From Ascaphus truei (taxonomy: Eukaryota > Chordata > Amphibia > Anura > Ascaphidae): DNA of 64,000 nt. The translations under genes and the position numbers were made by a program. Below the pieces are notes generated by a model. The model worked only from the letters and a program-made list of their open reading frames with translations. It made no database searches and was not told where the DNA came from. The stretch spans positions 45,041,664 to 45,105,663 of the forward strand of contig CM071573.1 of NCBI GenBank assembly GCA_036426205.1, given 5' to 3'. Positions 12,047 to 23,332 of the stretch are shown one piece after another; position 1 is the first letter of the stretch, and every line of letters begins with the position of its first letter.

Positions 12047-14930
12047 GTATGCTCGGCCCCACAAAACTGGACCGTCCTGTGGTGAGGGTTGGTAAGTTTC
12101 TGTCTGAACTCCTGTCCGGCCCGCAGACCAGTCCCAGTACCTATGCGAAATACACCTCAAATGGGAAATCCGTTTGTTTGAAGGTTTAACCCCTTTGCAA
12201 AAAAAATGCCGTAAAGATCTTTTTGAAGGCTTATCGCCCTCTCATATCTTAAAACAGCTTCTGGCGCTAGTATTCTCTTCCTGATTCCCCTTGTCTGGGA
12301 TAATGTGAATCCTGTGAAAACTGGCCACCGCCTGTAATACACTCCATGCCTGGCCTTATCATTGGACATTTACAGTAGTACCAGAGGATCCTCTCCTATG
12401 TTTGCTCAGTACAAAGATACTCTGATACTTTCATAACATTGGACATGCATAAGAGAACAGGATTCCCTCCTGCCAGTGCGCTGACGCCTGGCGGTCCCGC
12501 TCTGCTGCCAGTCTGTTGCTAAACCTGGGAGCATACCTTCCTCTCCAGGAGAGGACAAAACTGTTCCACTAGCATTGTCCCAACGTGAGTTACTACCACG
12601 GTCCCTAGCCGATGTTTGCGGGTGTCCTGATTCCAATGATATGTATACGTAACCCCAACCAACAGGCCTGTGCGCTTTCCCATCTGAGAAAGAATCCTAA
12701 GTTCTGTTCCAGGGTCATTTCTGTATAAACACCTGTGGGGCAGTTCTCTGAGTTTCCTTTTGTAATTCCCTGTTCTCTGCCAGCTAAGGTCACCCCTAGC
12801 ACCAGAAGGAGATCCCTGTCTTCCCCAATTCAGAGAGAAGTCTAGCATGTTTTACTCTCAGGTATGGTCTGAATTAACCCCTGTAAATTCTTGCTGCCTC
12901 CAAGTTAATGCCTTTGTTTTAGCCTCAGAGAATGAGTCCACAAGTCAGAAGCAGAGGTTGCATGAAGGAGTCCCCTAACCTTAAGGATTCCTTGAAATTC
13001 TTTGCTATAAACCCCTGCTTCAGTCAGTTTCCGCAGTTTCCCCTCCGGAGACTTCAGCTAAAGTTCTGGTTCCTGTAAAATGTATTCAGGAGAAGGGTTT
13101 CCCCTAAGCTTAGCCACAGAGTTCCTCCTCCCGGTATTTACACTGAACCAGTCGTCGCAGAGAGCGGTGATCCCTGCTTCAGTGCATAGTTCCCACATTG
13201 TGGAATCTGCAGTCATTTGGTTTCCCAGACATTCCTTACCAAATACCTACTTCAGAGACCAGTACAGTTAGGTTTAAACCCGTGTACTGTCTGGGTGCTT
13301 CTCTTCACTAAGTTTAGGATTAAACGCATACAGTAGTCTATATGTCTCTCCTGGGGTTCATGTTGTGTTCCCAGGAGGGTTTGCTGACACACGGCTTTCT
13401 CTCAAAAGTGCACTTTTTCATTTATACTAGTAAGAAGCTGACACTGTTCCTCTCCCTGAATTGTGTCTTACTGGCCCTGAGACTCTGAGAGGTAATGATT
13501 TTCCTACAGATTCTGAACTCTTCCTACAATGGTATGCTGATGGGGGCCCGATTTCTCTGTCCAGGCTAATCTTCAGGGTTCAGCATATCTGATGTCACTC
13601 CCTTAGTACTGTCCGAGGTCACATGCATATATTACAAGTCTTAGGGTTAAATCTGAGCTATTTAGCCGTCTGCCTTGCTGAGACCCAGTCCCTCAGTGCT
13701 GTGTCTAAAAATGCCCCAGCAAACATGGGCTTACTTGGAGGAGATTATAGCTCCTGTCTTAAAGGGTATTTTTTCTCACATGTCCAGCAAATCTGGAACC
13801 TCAGTAATTGTTTCTAAGTCACTTATCATAAATCTGATTTTTTCTTAATCAAAAACAGACACCCTTACTATCCTGTTAGGAGTCTCGGGATCAGAGATTT
13901 TGCCCTAGAAACACACCTATTCTGTTTGGTAGGTTAGGCACCTGTGGTTAGGGCCATTGCAGTTCAGAGAAACTCTTGTACTCCTAAGGTGCCTGTCATT
14001 AAGAGTTTCATAAGTCATAACTTGCTGCTTGTTGATTCTCAGGGCCCTGTCACTGAGGTACAGATCAGTTCTGATGTTAGTTTCCCTCTGCCACTACCCT
14101 GGCTCTGCCTTTTTCTCAAGTTCCTGATATGAAGATCCCAAGGTCTATTCCTGATTCATGACAATACTATCTTCCATGAAGATTTCCCAGTATGGGAGAG
14201 CTCTACGTTGTTTTGTTATGCTCCTGCTAAACCATGGTTTGGGGCTGGATTTTTCAGTTGCCCCTGTTATTCCTCTCAGTTGGAAATACTGTACGTACCC
14301 CAAGATTTCGGTCCCTATGCCTGGTTTACTGCATGCCTTGTCACCTTCCATCCAATACCGGGGAAGCTTCCAACCAGCCTATACCCTTACTAACCATTAC
14401 CTGGGAGCCTTCTAGAGGAAAAATTCCTCGCAAATTCCAACATACAGTGGTCAGCCAAGACTTTTTCTGTTACCAAGTCCCTCCTGGTATATTCGATCAA
14501 CTAGCAGGGCCGCTGATCCTAGATTCCGATTCCTTTATTAAGGACTGGGCTTTCAGTGGGGTCCTTTTGTTTTGCTCTGGAGCCTCTGATTCTTCACAGC
14601 CTGGATTTCCAAGACATTTTGCGAGGCGAGCCTGTACCAAGGATGTTTCTTCATCTATCTCATATCCTCGAAACTGTACTCACCAAAGAACTGCTCGTTT
14701 ACGGATGTCCTTTCCACCTAAGGAATTTTAGGAACAACTCAATGTTCCCAAGACCAGGATAACCCTGTCTGGCCGCAGTTCTCACCGGGCGGGGGGTGGA
14801 GACAATAGGGTTAACCACGAGTCCCTGGACCACGACTCTAACCCCAATCTAGACGGTTCAGCAACAATTCCCAGTCCTCCAACTCTATGAGTGTTCATGT
14901 TGCCGGAGGTCTCACGTGAAGGGGGGATAC
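12047..14930 (+). mobile_element. Internal region of LTR element, plus strand (2.9 kb)
   Basis: It lies between the LTRs at 11079 and 14931, starts GTATGCTCGGCCCCAC and ends in a purine-rich tract (GTGAAGGGGGGATAC). A Pro/Ser-rich open frame at 14234-14731 (165 codons) shares pieces such as WEPSRGKIPRKFQHTV with the minus copy at 7214-7558, but each copy breaks frame in different places. No polymerase or integrase motif is seen. The region could encode an unrecognised gag-like protein or be noncoding; a multi-copy consensus would decide. Confidence 0.7.
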
Positions 14931-15875
14931 TGCAGGAATCCGCTCCGCGGGTTACTGGTTACCTTACCTTGCAGACCGGTGCAGTTCTGGAACAGCTTCC
15001 TGAGTTTGTGCAGCCTGGATTCACTCACCAAGCTATACACACTCCCTCTGGTATCTACTGCAGCTGTGCAGCCTATTATGCAACTAGACTTGCATTCATT
15101 CATTGGAGCAATACCTTCACACCCCCGCTGGGGATTGGGCCTGCTGGCCTTTAAGTATTGCCTTCCCATAATGCTCCTTGCCGAGCATAGTCCTTACCGG
15201 ATGTCACCAACTGTTCTGCCACAAGCTCTTGCTTGTACTCCTGTGCTGAAGGGAGGTTCCTTGCGTCCTTCAGCTTCTGTTCCCCTTGTGCTGAAGCGGA
15301 GCTTTCCCTTGCGTTCTCAGCTCCTGGATTCCTGACTGAAGCGGAGAGGTTTCACCCCTGCGTCCTTCAGTCTCCTGGTTCCTACACTGAAGCGGAGCTC
15401 TCCTGGGTATCTACAGCTTCCTGGTTCCTGGGGCCTACTCTTCCAATCTAGAGAGGCCGTGTCCTGGTTCCTGCCGTGTACAGAGGATTCCCTAGCCGCT
15501 CAGGACTCTTGCGCTGTAGCACTGGTTTAACGTGCAGCTAGGCGGTGTGTAAATCTGGTCTGTCTTCCACCTCTGAGACCAGTACCATGGGCCATGGTCG
15601 ACGCATGCGCAGAGACCCCCCCCGTGCTCATAAGCTGAAGCGGGGTCTCCTGACCCCTGTTGCCGAACTCCTGCTTGGACATGTTTATTCTGACGTCTCC
15701 TATCCTGACCCTGGCTTGTACAACGACGATGCTGCTTCTCCAATCCAGACCCTGCTACGTACGACTATGAACTGCGCAATCCGGATCAGCCTGCGAGGTT
15801 TAAGGTCGGTGCTTTTACAACCCACCTCAGAACACAGCGGTCCGACCCGAGTTTGTGGCGAGCACAACCGTGACA
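14931..15875 (+). mobile_element. LTR, plus strand, right end of the complex
   Basis: It starts TGCAGGAATCCGCTCC (TC lost from the usual TGTCAGG or nearby bases) and ends AGCACAACCGTGACA, followed by GTATA. Compared with 11079-12046 it differs mainly by one- and two-base deletions. Confidence 0.85.
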
Positions 15876-15880
15876 GTATA

Positions 15881-17030
15881 TGAACAGATGGTTCCTCAAC
15901 CATGAGATATCTTCAGCAGTGGAAATCTATTTCCCAAGCCTTCAACCCTGTCACTGGGAACAGAACTAAGTGTGTACCCTATGTAATTCCCCAGCAACCC
16001 CTCCGTTCTCCGTGAAGAGAACCTGTAACAAGGAACTCAATATTCTACTTTGGTGGGTGACTGGTTCAAGGATATATCTATAGGGCCCTGTAAGAGATGT
16101 GTGCAGAGGTATGCAATGGAGACAGTTTTTAAGGGGAAATTAAAATAAGGCTTTATTGCGCCTGTCCCTTTTAACACAGCAAAACATATGAAAACAACAA
16201 ACCATTCCTATTTAAGGGCTCATTTACTTCCCCAGTCCCTTTCTCCAGGGCTGGAGGGATAATCCCATTACCACCCTATTCCCCAAAGTCTCAAGAGATA
16301 CCGTAAAGCAGGTGGCCCTTCATGTCAGTCTCTGGTAGGTTCCTGGGTCCCCAGTGTCCAGGAAAATAGGTCTTTGGGTGTCTTGATCTCAGCAGAGCCT
16401 TTCTGCTCAAGACCTCTTTCCTCTTGTCAGCACCCTTGTGTACTGAGGAAAAAATCTCCCCTCCTGTCTCTGAGACAGGCTTTTTTGATACCTGTAATCA
16501 GCCAGGTGGTGTTGGTTAATTGTCTACCAGCAGTTAACCACCACACTGCTCGATTAGAGGCACATTTCTGAACAGGGATAAGTCCCCTGTTACAGGCCCC
16601 TTACACAAGATGCCTTCTCTATGTTAAAAAACAAGAAAAGAGGTGGCTTACCCTTAATTGAATAAATAACTTTGCATGAGAGATCCCCCTTACTCTTGGT
16701 CCATTAAGATCTGATCTGGAATATTTCATCCACATCTTATATACCCCATAGTGACATCACTAGTCACTGTGACTACTAAGGAAAGGTTTTAGATTCTACA
16801 AAGTATCTTTTACTTATTGACTTCACTTGGCAAGTTTAAGAAGGTGGGAGTGACAACGGGTTCCTGACAACTAGTTCCCGACAATGCCCAAACCATGTTT
16901 TTCACTGAGCTACACTGCAGTTAACCCCTTAAGTAAGTAATATTCCCACCGGGGTGCTTTTCACTGAGCTACACTGCAGTTAACCCCTTAAGTAAGTAAT
17001 ATTCCCACAGGGGTGCTACACAACTTTTAC
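15881..17030 (-). mobile_element. Probable LTR or LTR-element remnant
   Basis: On the minus strand the right end reads TGTGTAGCACCCC, a plausible LTR start, followed by a 59-bp duplication, and an AATAAAGCC-like signal lies near 16150 (complement of GGCTTTATT). The other end and a TSD were not found, and the first 200 bp may be unrelated flank. The open frame at 16374-16571 has no recognised match. Confidence 0.35.
16899..17016. repeat. Two-copy direct repeat, 59 bp
   Basis: Two adjacent units, 16899-16957 and 16958-17016, start TTTTCACTGAGC and end GGGGTGC. They differ at about one base (CCGGGG against CAGGGG). Confidence 0.9.
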
Positions 17031-18775
17031 ATATTTGATAGTTAATTGCTCTAATACTCCACACCTGGCTGACTGAGGATTTCCCAAGCAAACCCTTTTA
17101 TATTTACCTTTATTTGTGAATCAGATGTATTGTTATTCTCAGGAGGTATGGGTGTGCATTGTATGGTATATTATTCATGTTTTGGTTTACTTCCTATTCC
17201 TGTACAGTATGTGTGGCATATCACTATTCTCACTGCTCAGGCAATGAATCTACACACACATACAGAAATTGGTTTGGGCAAAATTATATATTGATGTTAT
17301 TTGAAATGTTACGATTTGTAACTCCTGTAGCTGAAGCATGATGACTCAGAGGTCTGTTGCGGGCTAACGCAGCTAAAGGGCGTCAACTGCCACTGACCTA
17401 AATAAAAGTTAAAGCCTGTTCGAGTGTGTTAACCCGCATTAATGAATAACCCCCTTAGCACATTACTCAATACTACTCATTAGGTTCATACTTCCATACT
17501 ACCAAATCAGCACTTCTTCTTGAGACACGGCTAGCTGAAGCTAAATCCATTTTCTTTTACTTAATACTTTGTCATCCAGGACGTTGGTATCGTCTAAAGT
17601 AACTGCACTACACCGGCTACCTAAATCTCTTTCCTAAGTAGCTGTAATAAAATGCACTCTATTAATTTCTCTGAGAATCAGCTTGGGCTGGGATGGTATC
17701 TTACCCTTTATTAAGTGCACGTGCATAATCAGTAGGCTTTAAACACATTGATGGAGATGATTAAATCTCTTGTTCTCCGCTGAATGAAGCCAGCAAAAAT
17801 GGAATGCATAAAAAAAAAAGCTCAAAAAGTACAAATCTGCATATTTATGCTCTGAAAGTGCTTATAATATACCACCCCCACCCTTGTTGATGGAAATGAT
17901 GGGGGAAAAGCCACTGTTTAATAACCTTTTGTAGATTACATTTTCTAGAGATCCTCCCCGTAGCTGCAGGAGACTTTATACGAAGGAATTATACACAGGT
18001 GCTGTGTGTGCATTCTGCCCATAGGTCTCGCATATATATATGGGGAAAAGATGGATTCGCTTTGAATTAAAAAAAAAAATGATATTATTATTGAAGGTCA
18101 CTTATAATTGCAAGATACTAATACATATGTATTCTCAGCCTTTACCACTCCCCTGCTGGTATGGGCAATGATGCACTGTACTCAACCAACCCATTATAAA
18201 GCCATATTGTGTATATGTATACTATACCTGTACCTATGGAAGAGCATACTTCCCTTCTTTCGTAGGCATATAGTTCCCAGACAGGACTGCAGTGCTGGAT
18301 AAAAAGAAATCCATTAAACTTGAGAGGACTTTATAAAGAGTTTTCCAACTTGGTAATACATGGTAGGAAAGTACTCTATGGGAAGGTTACTAATTAGAAT
18401 GAATCAAATATAAAATGCAGGCTCGTCATGTTTAAGTGACACAGTGATGACTGGCTCTTATCTTTGTCATTTTGACTTGATAAGGATGTTAAGTGTACTG
18501 GAGTGTCGCCATTTTTGGAATATATTCCTCTCATTTTCTCCTGTTTGGGAGGGTTGCAGTCTGTTTATTGTGCTCGCATTTTGCTTCTATGGTACATTGT
18601 AAGAGAACAGGAAAATATAATAGGAAGAAAGCTGCTTGTACTTGCCTTGCACTTGGAGACTAAACTCATTGATGGATTCCTCTTTGAGGAGAATTTCCAT
18701 CTTTTAAAGAGGAAATTCAAGAGGTGTTTAAAAATAAAAAAAAGAACAGGATTGAAGCAGGGGGTCTGTGGAGCT
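17031..18775. other. Unassigned AT-rich stretch
   Basis: I recognise no gene or mobile element. The longest open frame (18503-18940) runs into the following repeat and has no known domain, so I do not call it. Confidence 0.4.
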
Positions 18776-19062
18776 GAACCCCATTCATTTCAGCTTCGGG
18801 AACCCCTGCTTCCTGAGATACGGACCTCCATAGGGGGTGCCAGTAGCAGCCGTGGATGGGCTAGCTGGGGTTCTCGTAATGGCGACTTCAAAGCTCCAGC
18901 ATCACACGGGCCACTAGGAAGCCGTGACATCATCCCTTGAGGCTTCCTATTGGCCCACGTGACCAGGACCTTTAAACAGCACCAAGATACCGTCACCCCC
19001 TACAGAGGTACACCTAAGTATCTCAGGAAACAGGGGGCTCCCGGAGCTTCAATTAATGGAGT
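18776..19062. mobile_element. MITE-like repeat with about 45-bp inverted arms
   Basis: The left arm (about 18781-18828, with TTTCAGCTTCGGGAACCCC and CTGAGATACGGAC) pairs with the right arm (about 19014-19060, AGTATCTCAGG...GGAGCTTCAATTAATGG). The interior is GC-rich. No TSD was identified, so the superfamily is open. Confidence 0.6.
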
Positions 19063-19065
19063 AAA

Positions 19066-19131
19066 TCACAGATATCCTTAAAACCTGACCTGTTGGTGGC
19101 CCTTGAGGACCGGAGTTACCACCCCTGGTTA
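19066..19131. mobile_element. Partial palindromic hAT-type MITE
   Basis: It holds only the right arm of the family seen at 4669 and 35525: ATATCCTTAAAACCTGACC, then TTGGTGGCCCTTGAGGAC, ending in CACCCCTGG. The left arm is missing, perhaps lost when the repeat at 18776 arrived. Confidence 0.7.
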
Positions 19132-19134
19132 TTA

Positions 19135-19345
19135 CATTGCATTGCATTGCGGGCCAGCTGAGCGCGCCGTAAGTATAGATTTTTTGTTTTGCAAGGCGCC
19201 GATCGCGGCTGAGCGTGTGTGCATGCGCACGAGCGCCGTGCACACCACGTGAGCGGGGACTTACATATATCTATATATGTAAGTCTTCTCCACAAGCACC
19301 GCCCGCTCAGCCCGATCAGCGCTAGCGGGGACTTAGCCTGAAGCT
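19135..19345. repeat. GC-rich repeat with central palindrome
   Basis: A CpG-rich block is centred on a stem, GACTTACATATA at 19258 pairing with TATATGTAAGTC ending at 19285. Flanking parts (GCGGCTGAGCG and CGCTCAGCCCG) are also roughly inverted, suggesting a decayed inverted-repeat element. Confidence 0.5.
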
Positions 19346-19430
19346 CCGCGCTCTCTATTTGAGTATTATGGTTTTTGGATATTGAAATCTCTTCACTGCC
19401 TGAAACGCGTGTGAAATGTTGATACTAAAC

Positions 19431-19613
19431 CAGGGGTGGGCAACTCCAGTCCTCAAGGGCCAATAGCAGGTCAGGTTTTCCAGATATCTCTGCTTCAGCA
19501 CTGGTGGCTCAATCAGTGGCTCAGTCTTCGACTGCACCACCTGTGCTGAAGAAGGGACATCCCTAATACCTGGCCTGGAGGTGGCCCTTGAGGACTGGAC
19601 TTGGCTCCCCCTG
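19431..19613. mobile_element. Palindromic hAT-type MITE, copy 2 (183 bp)
   Basis: The ends are CAGGGGTGGGCAACTCCAG and, on the other strand, CAGGGGGAGCCAAG. The flanks are TACTAAAC (19423-19430) and TACTGAAC (19614-19621), an 8-bp TSD with one mismatch. This fixes the family as hAT-type. Confidence 0.85.
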
Positions 19614-19621
19614 TACTGAAC

Positions 19622-20213
19622 ATTCTATTACCTGTGATGCATGAAACACACTTAAAAGTGTCACAAATAGCCATGCAGACGCCTCTGGCAGGGAACGGTT
19701 TCATATAATGCTTTTTTATTCATGATGTAACTTGTCTTTTGGCCAGTTTGTTTCTCATTAACATGGCACTCTTACAAACTGCATTACACAGCCTGCCTAA
19801 TGTGTATAGAGATAAGTATATGCAGGGCACACATCAATATTTCTGTGAAATAATGAACCGCCGTCCCTGAAGAATTGTAATACGAATGAAATCTGTCTCA
19901 ACTGCTGGCAAAGGAACTGATTAGTTTATACTTAATTAATGCTTTGACATAAAACAATTTAAGCAAGTGTCCTTTTGATGTTTGTTGTTTTTTGTTTTTT
20001 AAACATAGACATTGTACATACCGTTCTGAAAATGTCTGGTTCATTTTTTCATTCATTGAATATAGAGGGAAAAAAATGTAATACAAATAAGTTTTATTTT
20101 TGTAATATATTACATGTATTAGCATTCAAATTGTTTGCGGAAATTGACAAGGTTTCCCACTTCATTTACAAATGCGATTTACAATTAATATTACCAACAT
20201 TAAAGAGACTCTT
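19622..20213. other. Unassigned AT-rich stretch
   Basis: No gene or element is recognised. The left limit of the neighbouring gypsy element is not sharp, so the last bases may belong to it. Confidence 0.35.
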
Positions 20214-20762
20214 AACAGGGATACAATCCAGCGGGAGATCCCTCCAGAGGCGCACGCCTGAGGATCTGGTAGACGCAGCGTGGGATAATTCTGTGGTCCA
20301 CAGATCAACATCTTCAGGTTCTCCTGGTCTGAACTGAGACCAGGAGAGGTACCACATGCACCAACGGCCATTACACACTGGGTAGCGCTACCACACACAA
20401 ACACTCTTTGGGTGGACCAGTATGTGGACAATAACGGGTTAAGTGCCCAGGCACCTCCATACTTCTGTGGGGCAGAGTACTGTGTGGGTGCAGCCTTGTA
20501 TGGCCTTGTTATTATCACCATTATTTGTTATATGCCAGTACATATGAGTTAGCCATACTGTGTGTGCGTATTCTTATCTGTTACTGGTGGGTTCCTGTGA
20601 GAGGTTATCCTACTGCGTTAGGATCTCTCTCAGGTGGAGGCGCTGTGTGCTACTGAACGTGTACACCCCAGGCTCCAAGTGGCGGAGGATCAGGCCTCCT
20701 GTTTGCCACTCAGGTAACAGCAGCACGCGTAGTCCGTTAGGTGACAGGGAAAGAGGACTCCA
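20214..20762 (+). mobile_element. Likely 5' LTR region of gypsy element A
   Basis: It contains CAGGTGGAGGCGCTG (20631) and CCCCAGGCTCCAAG, shared in arrangement with the LTRs at 3480, 47428, 49177 and 53787. A CA at 20761-20762 followed two bases later by TGGAGGCGCTGCTGAG would fit an LTR end plus tRNA primer site. The left end (TG) was not located, so it may be 5'-truncated. Confidence 0.45.
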
Positions 20763-20827
20763 TTTGGAGGCGCTGCTGAGATTCAGACCTGGGGTGCCTG
20801 AATCAGTATTAAAATTAGTCAAAACCA

Positions 20828-22260
20828 TGTTTGTGCCCTCCCAGCAAGAGGTCCACGACTGGGCCTTAGAGCTCCACAAACCTCTGTGCCACATGGTCAC
20901 AGTGGGAGGAGTTCCCGCCCTCAGGGCCAAGAGTACCATCCGTGACTACATCAGACAACTCCCTGGCCTAGTCAACGCCCTAGTCGTAGGATACTTGTAT
21001 GATCCCATATATCATTGCAGTGCCCTCCTACTGGCCACGCCCCAAGAAATATGTGAGGACGATGCCCCCGGGTCCTGAACCTACCAGAGGCCCTGCCCAT
21101 GGGTTGGCCACTTATATGCCATGAGCTACCAGATCCCCTGGCCACGTCCACCCTGGGACCCTCCTTAGGGGTCCCCTATCAGGCCGAAGCATCCACCTCC
21201 TCCTACATTCACGGGGAATGGAGGACTGAAGCCCTGGCCTCGAGTACACCAACAAGGGCAGACTTACCCAGGGTAACCTTCACCCCAAGTGCCATGCTAG
21301 AGGCATCCCGCCGAGCCGAAACTCCACACCCGTCACCTACGCCCAGGCGGTATGAGAGTAGTCCTACGCAGGCTCCTAGCAAAAGGCTTGAGTATCACAG
21401 TCGTCTGTCAACTGGTGACCCGACTTGGGAGTAACTCTACCCCAACTGGTAGAAGCCCTAATGACATCCTTCCAGTCCCAGAACTATCGGAAGTTCAAGG
21501 CCTTCTCTGGAGTGTCCCTAACTCCCGTCGGGGAAGAAGGATTTGAGGCCTGGAAAGAACACACCCTCAAGGTGCTGGAAGAATGGTCCTGCACCGAGGC
21601 AGTTAAGAGGCAACCGATAATGGAGAGCCTCCGACCCCCAGCCTCCACAATGGTGAGCATACACCGAGATCAGAACGCCGATATCTCGGCCCAGAGGATC
21701 TTGGATCTATTGATACGAGTCTACGGCAAAGAAGAAGACGAGAGAGAACTATGGTCCAAGTTCTATGGCCTCCAACAGAAGGAGGGGAAGACCTGTCCAC
21801 CTTCATACAATGGATCCAGTTGGTTCTATGGAAGCTACGGACCCACAATATAATTCCAGCAACCACAGTGGATGAATATAGCCGCAAGCAGTTCCTCTGA
21901 GGGGCTACACCCACTCATCATATAGTCATTATGATCAGGTGTTCCCTGCTTCAAGGACCTCCCCCAACATTCGAGGAGCTACTAGGGCTAGTGAAAGGGC
22001 ACGAAGCCTAAAGCTGCTTACATACTCCTAAAATGTCCAAGGAGTCCCGCAAGGAAGAAACCAAAGGAGCGTCGGTTCTGAAGCCAACAGAAACAGAAAC
22101 TGTCAGGCACCCCTCCTTCAGCGGCAACGGTCTCCGCACCAAGGGAGCCTAGAAGGTCAGATCTTATCCTGACCGCAACGTCAACTGCGGTATCCGTTGC
22201 TACAATTGTGGCCGAAACAGTAATTTCTCTGAAGACTGTACAAAGCCCAAAGACCCACCC
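20828..22260 (+). pseudogene. Gypsy element A gag remnant
   Basis: This is the gag structural protein of a Ty3/gypsy retrotransposon, which would form the capsid particle. The ATG at 20828 opens a frame running to 21078. The central part continues in another frame at 21425-21853, with a GEEGFEAWKEHTLKVLEEW stretch that resembles the gag/PNMA-type capsid fold. At about 22199-22240 lies a zinc-knuckle-like CYNCGRNSNFSEDC, where the expected histidine of C-X2-C-X4-H-X4-C is asparagine. At least two frame changes and a stop near 21853 prevent a full product. Assignment to gag rests on order (just upstream of protease and RT) and on the knuckle; the PNMA likeness is from memory of the family and less certain. 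Confidence 0.7.
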
Positions 22261-22523
22261 CGGGGCCTCATCCTTCACTGTGCAGACCAAGAAATCACCC
22301 CCCACACTACCGGAGAGTGCTCAGGAGCCTAGTTCCGAAGCACCCCAACTGGACGCCTACAGTCAGGTGGGACTGGCCACGATCATAAGAATCCTTGTGG
22401 AAGGTATCTATTCCTCGGCCTTGCTGGATACCGGGTCACAGATGACCATTATCTACCGGCCCTTCTACGACCAACATCTGTCCTTGCAGTCAGCAGAGAA
22501 GATGAAGCTATGGGATCTTATTA

Positions 22524-22855
22524 CAGGCATACCCCGCTTTAAGGACACTCACTTTAAGTACACTCGCGAGTAAGTACATGTCGCCCAATATGCAAACGGC
22601 AGCTCACGCATGCGCCTGTCAGCACGTCCTGAACTGCAATACCAGCTCCCTACCTGTACCAAAGCTGTGCGCATGCGGGGAGAGTATAGAGCATGTTACA
22701 AATGTGTTATTTACATCAGTTATGCACGTATATGACGATTGCAGTACAGTACATGCATCAATAAGTGGGAAAAAGGTAGTGCTTCACTTTAAGTACATTT
22801 TCGCTTTACATACATGCTCCGGTCCCATTGCGTACGTTAATGCGGGATATGCCTG
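22524..22855. mobile_element. TA-flanked MITE in gypsy protease region (332 bp)
   Basis: The ends are CAGGCATACCCCGCTTTAA and, on the other strand, CAGGCATATCCCGCATTAA. TA flanks both sides (22522-22523 and 22856-22857), fitting Tc1/mariner- or pogo-type insertion. The host gypsy reading (LWDL before, DYPINGVVQVR after) continues across the insertion if the element and one TA are ignored. It is noncoding. Confidence 0.85.
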
Positions 22856-22921
22856 TAATGAAGACTACCCCATCAATGGTGTGGTGCAAGTACGGCTAAA
22901 TATATCGCAACTGAACACCTA

Positions 22922-23332
22922 CACTGGCGACACACTTTATTCGAGCTCGGCTAGTCCCACGAATTCGGGTATACCCGAGTGTATTGAGGTTTGTGACTGT
23001 TTTCTGCTCGAGTGCATTGGGTTATTTTCCAGGCAGGGATTGAAGCATTTTATTCCCGCTGGCTGCAATACTGCACAGTATGTATATATATATATGTATA
23101 TATATACTGCATTACAATTCATGAATTTATGCCATCTGGTAGACACGCGAAGCATTGCAGCCTATTAAATCCTAATCATTATCATTTAACAGATCAGCCG
23201 CCCGTCAGCCAGGCATGAACCCAGGCTGGGAAGGCAAACGCAACGGGGCTTGTCAGAGGTGAGGAGCGGCGCATTCCAGGTATCTGCCAGGTACATACTG
23301 GGTATTTGCTCGAATAAAGTGTGTCGGTGCAG
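22922..23332. mobile_element. TA-flanked MITE, CGACACACTTTATTCGAGC ends, copy 1 (411 bp)
   Basis: Inverted ends share CGACACACTTTATTCGAGC after a short variable tip (CACTGG against CTGCAC). TA flanks both sides (22920-22921 and 23333-23334). The interior has a short TA run. It lies 64 bp after the previous MITE, inside the same gypsy protease region. A second copy in the opposite orientation lies at 58762-59158. Confidence 0.88.

Larger units (their letters stand above)
5668..15880. mobile_element. Rearranged LTR-retrotransposon complex with GTATA flanks
   Basis: All sequence between the two GTATA repeats (5668-5672 and 15876-15880) belongs to one LTR family with ends TGTCAGG...CGTGACA. In order: LTR first 152 bp (+), LTR (-), internal (-), LTR (-), internal 3' part (+), LTR (+), internal (+), LTR (+). 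Turning the block 5825-10678 around joins the 152-bp fragment to the rest of an LTR and gives a head-to-tail series of LTRs and internal regions inside one TSD. The simplest inference is a single insertion with tandem growth by LTR recombination, then one inversion. One caution: the internal region also starts GTAT, so the TSD evidence is slightly weakened. Confidence 0.7.

Noticed and set aside
5668..15880. Simple fold-back (palindromic) assembly artefact
   Set aside because: The two arms are not mirror images: the right arm has an extra internal fragment and different indels, and the junctions do not coincide with one centre. An artefact is still possible but is not the simplest reading.
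18503..18940. 145-codon open frame
   Set aside because: The second half is translated MITE sequence and the first half has no recognisable domain.
22578..23168. 196-codon open frame
   Set aside because: It runs through two MITEs and a short gypsy segment; the composite is accidental.
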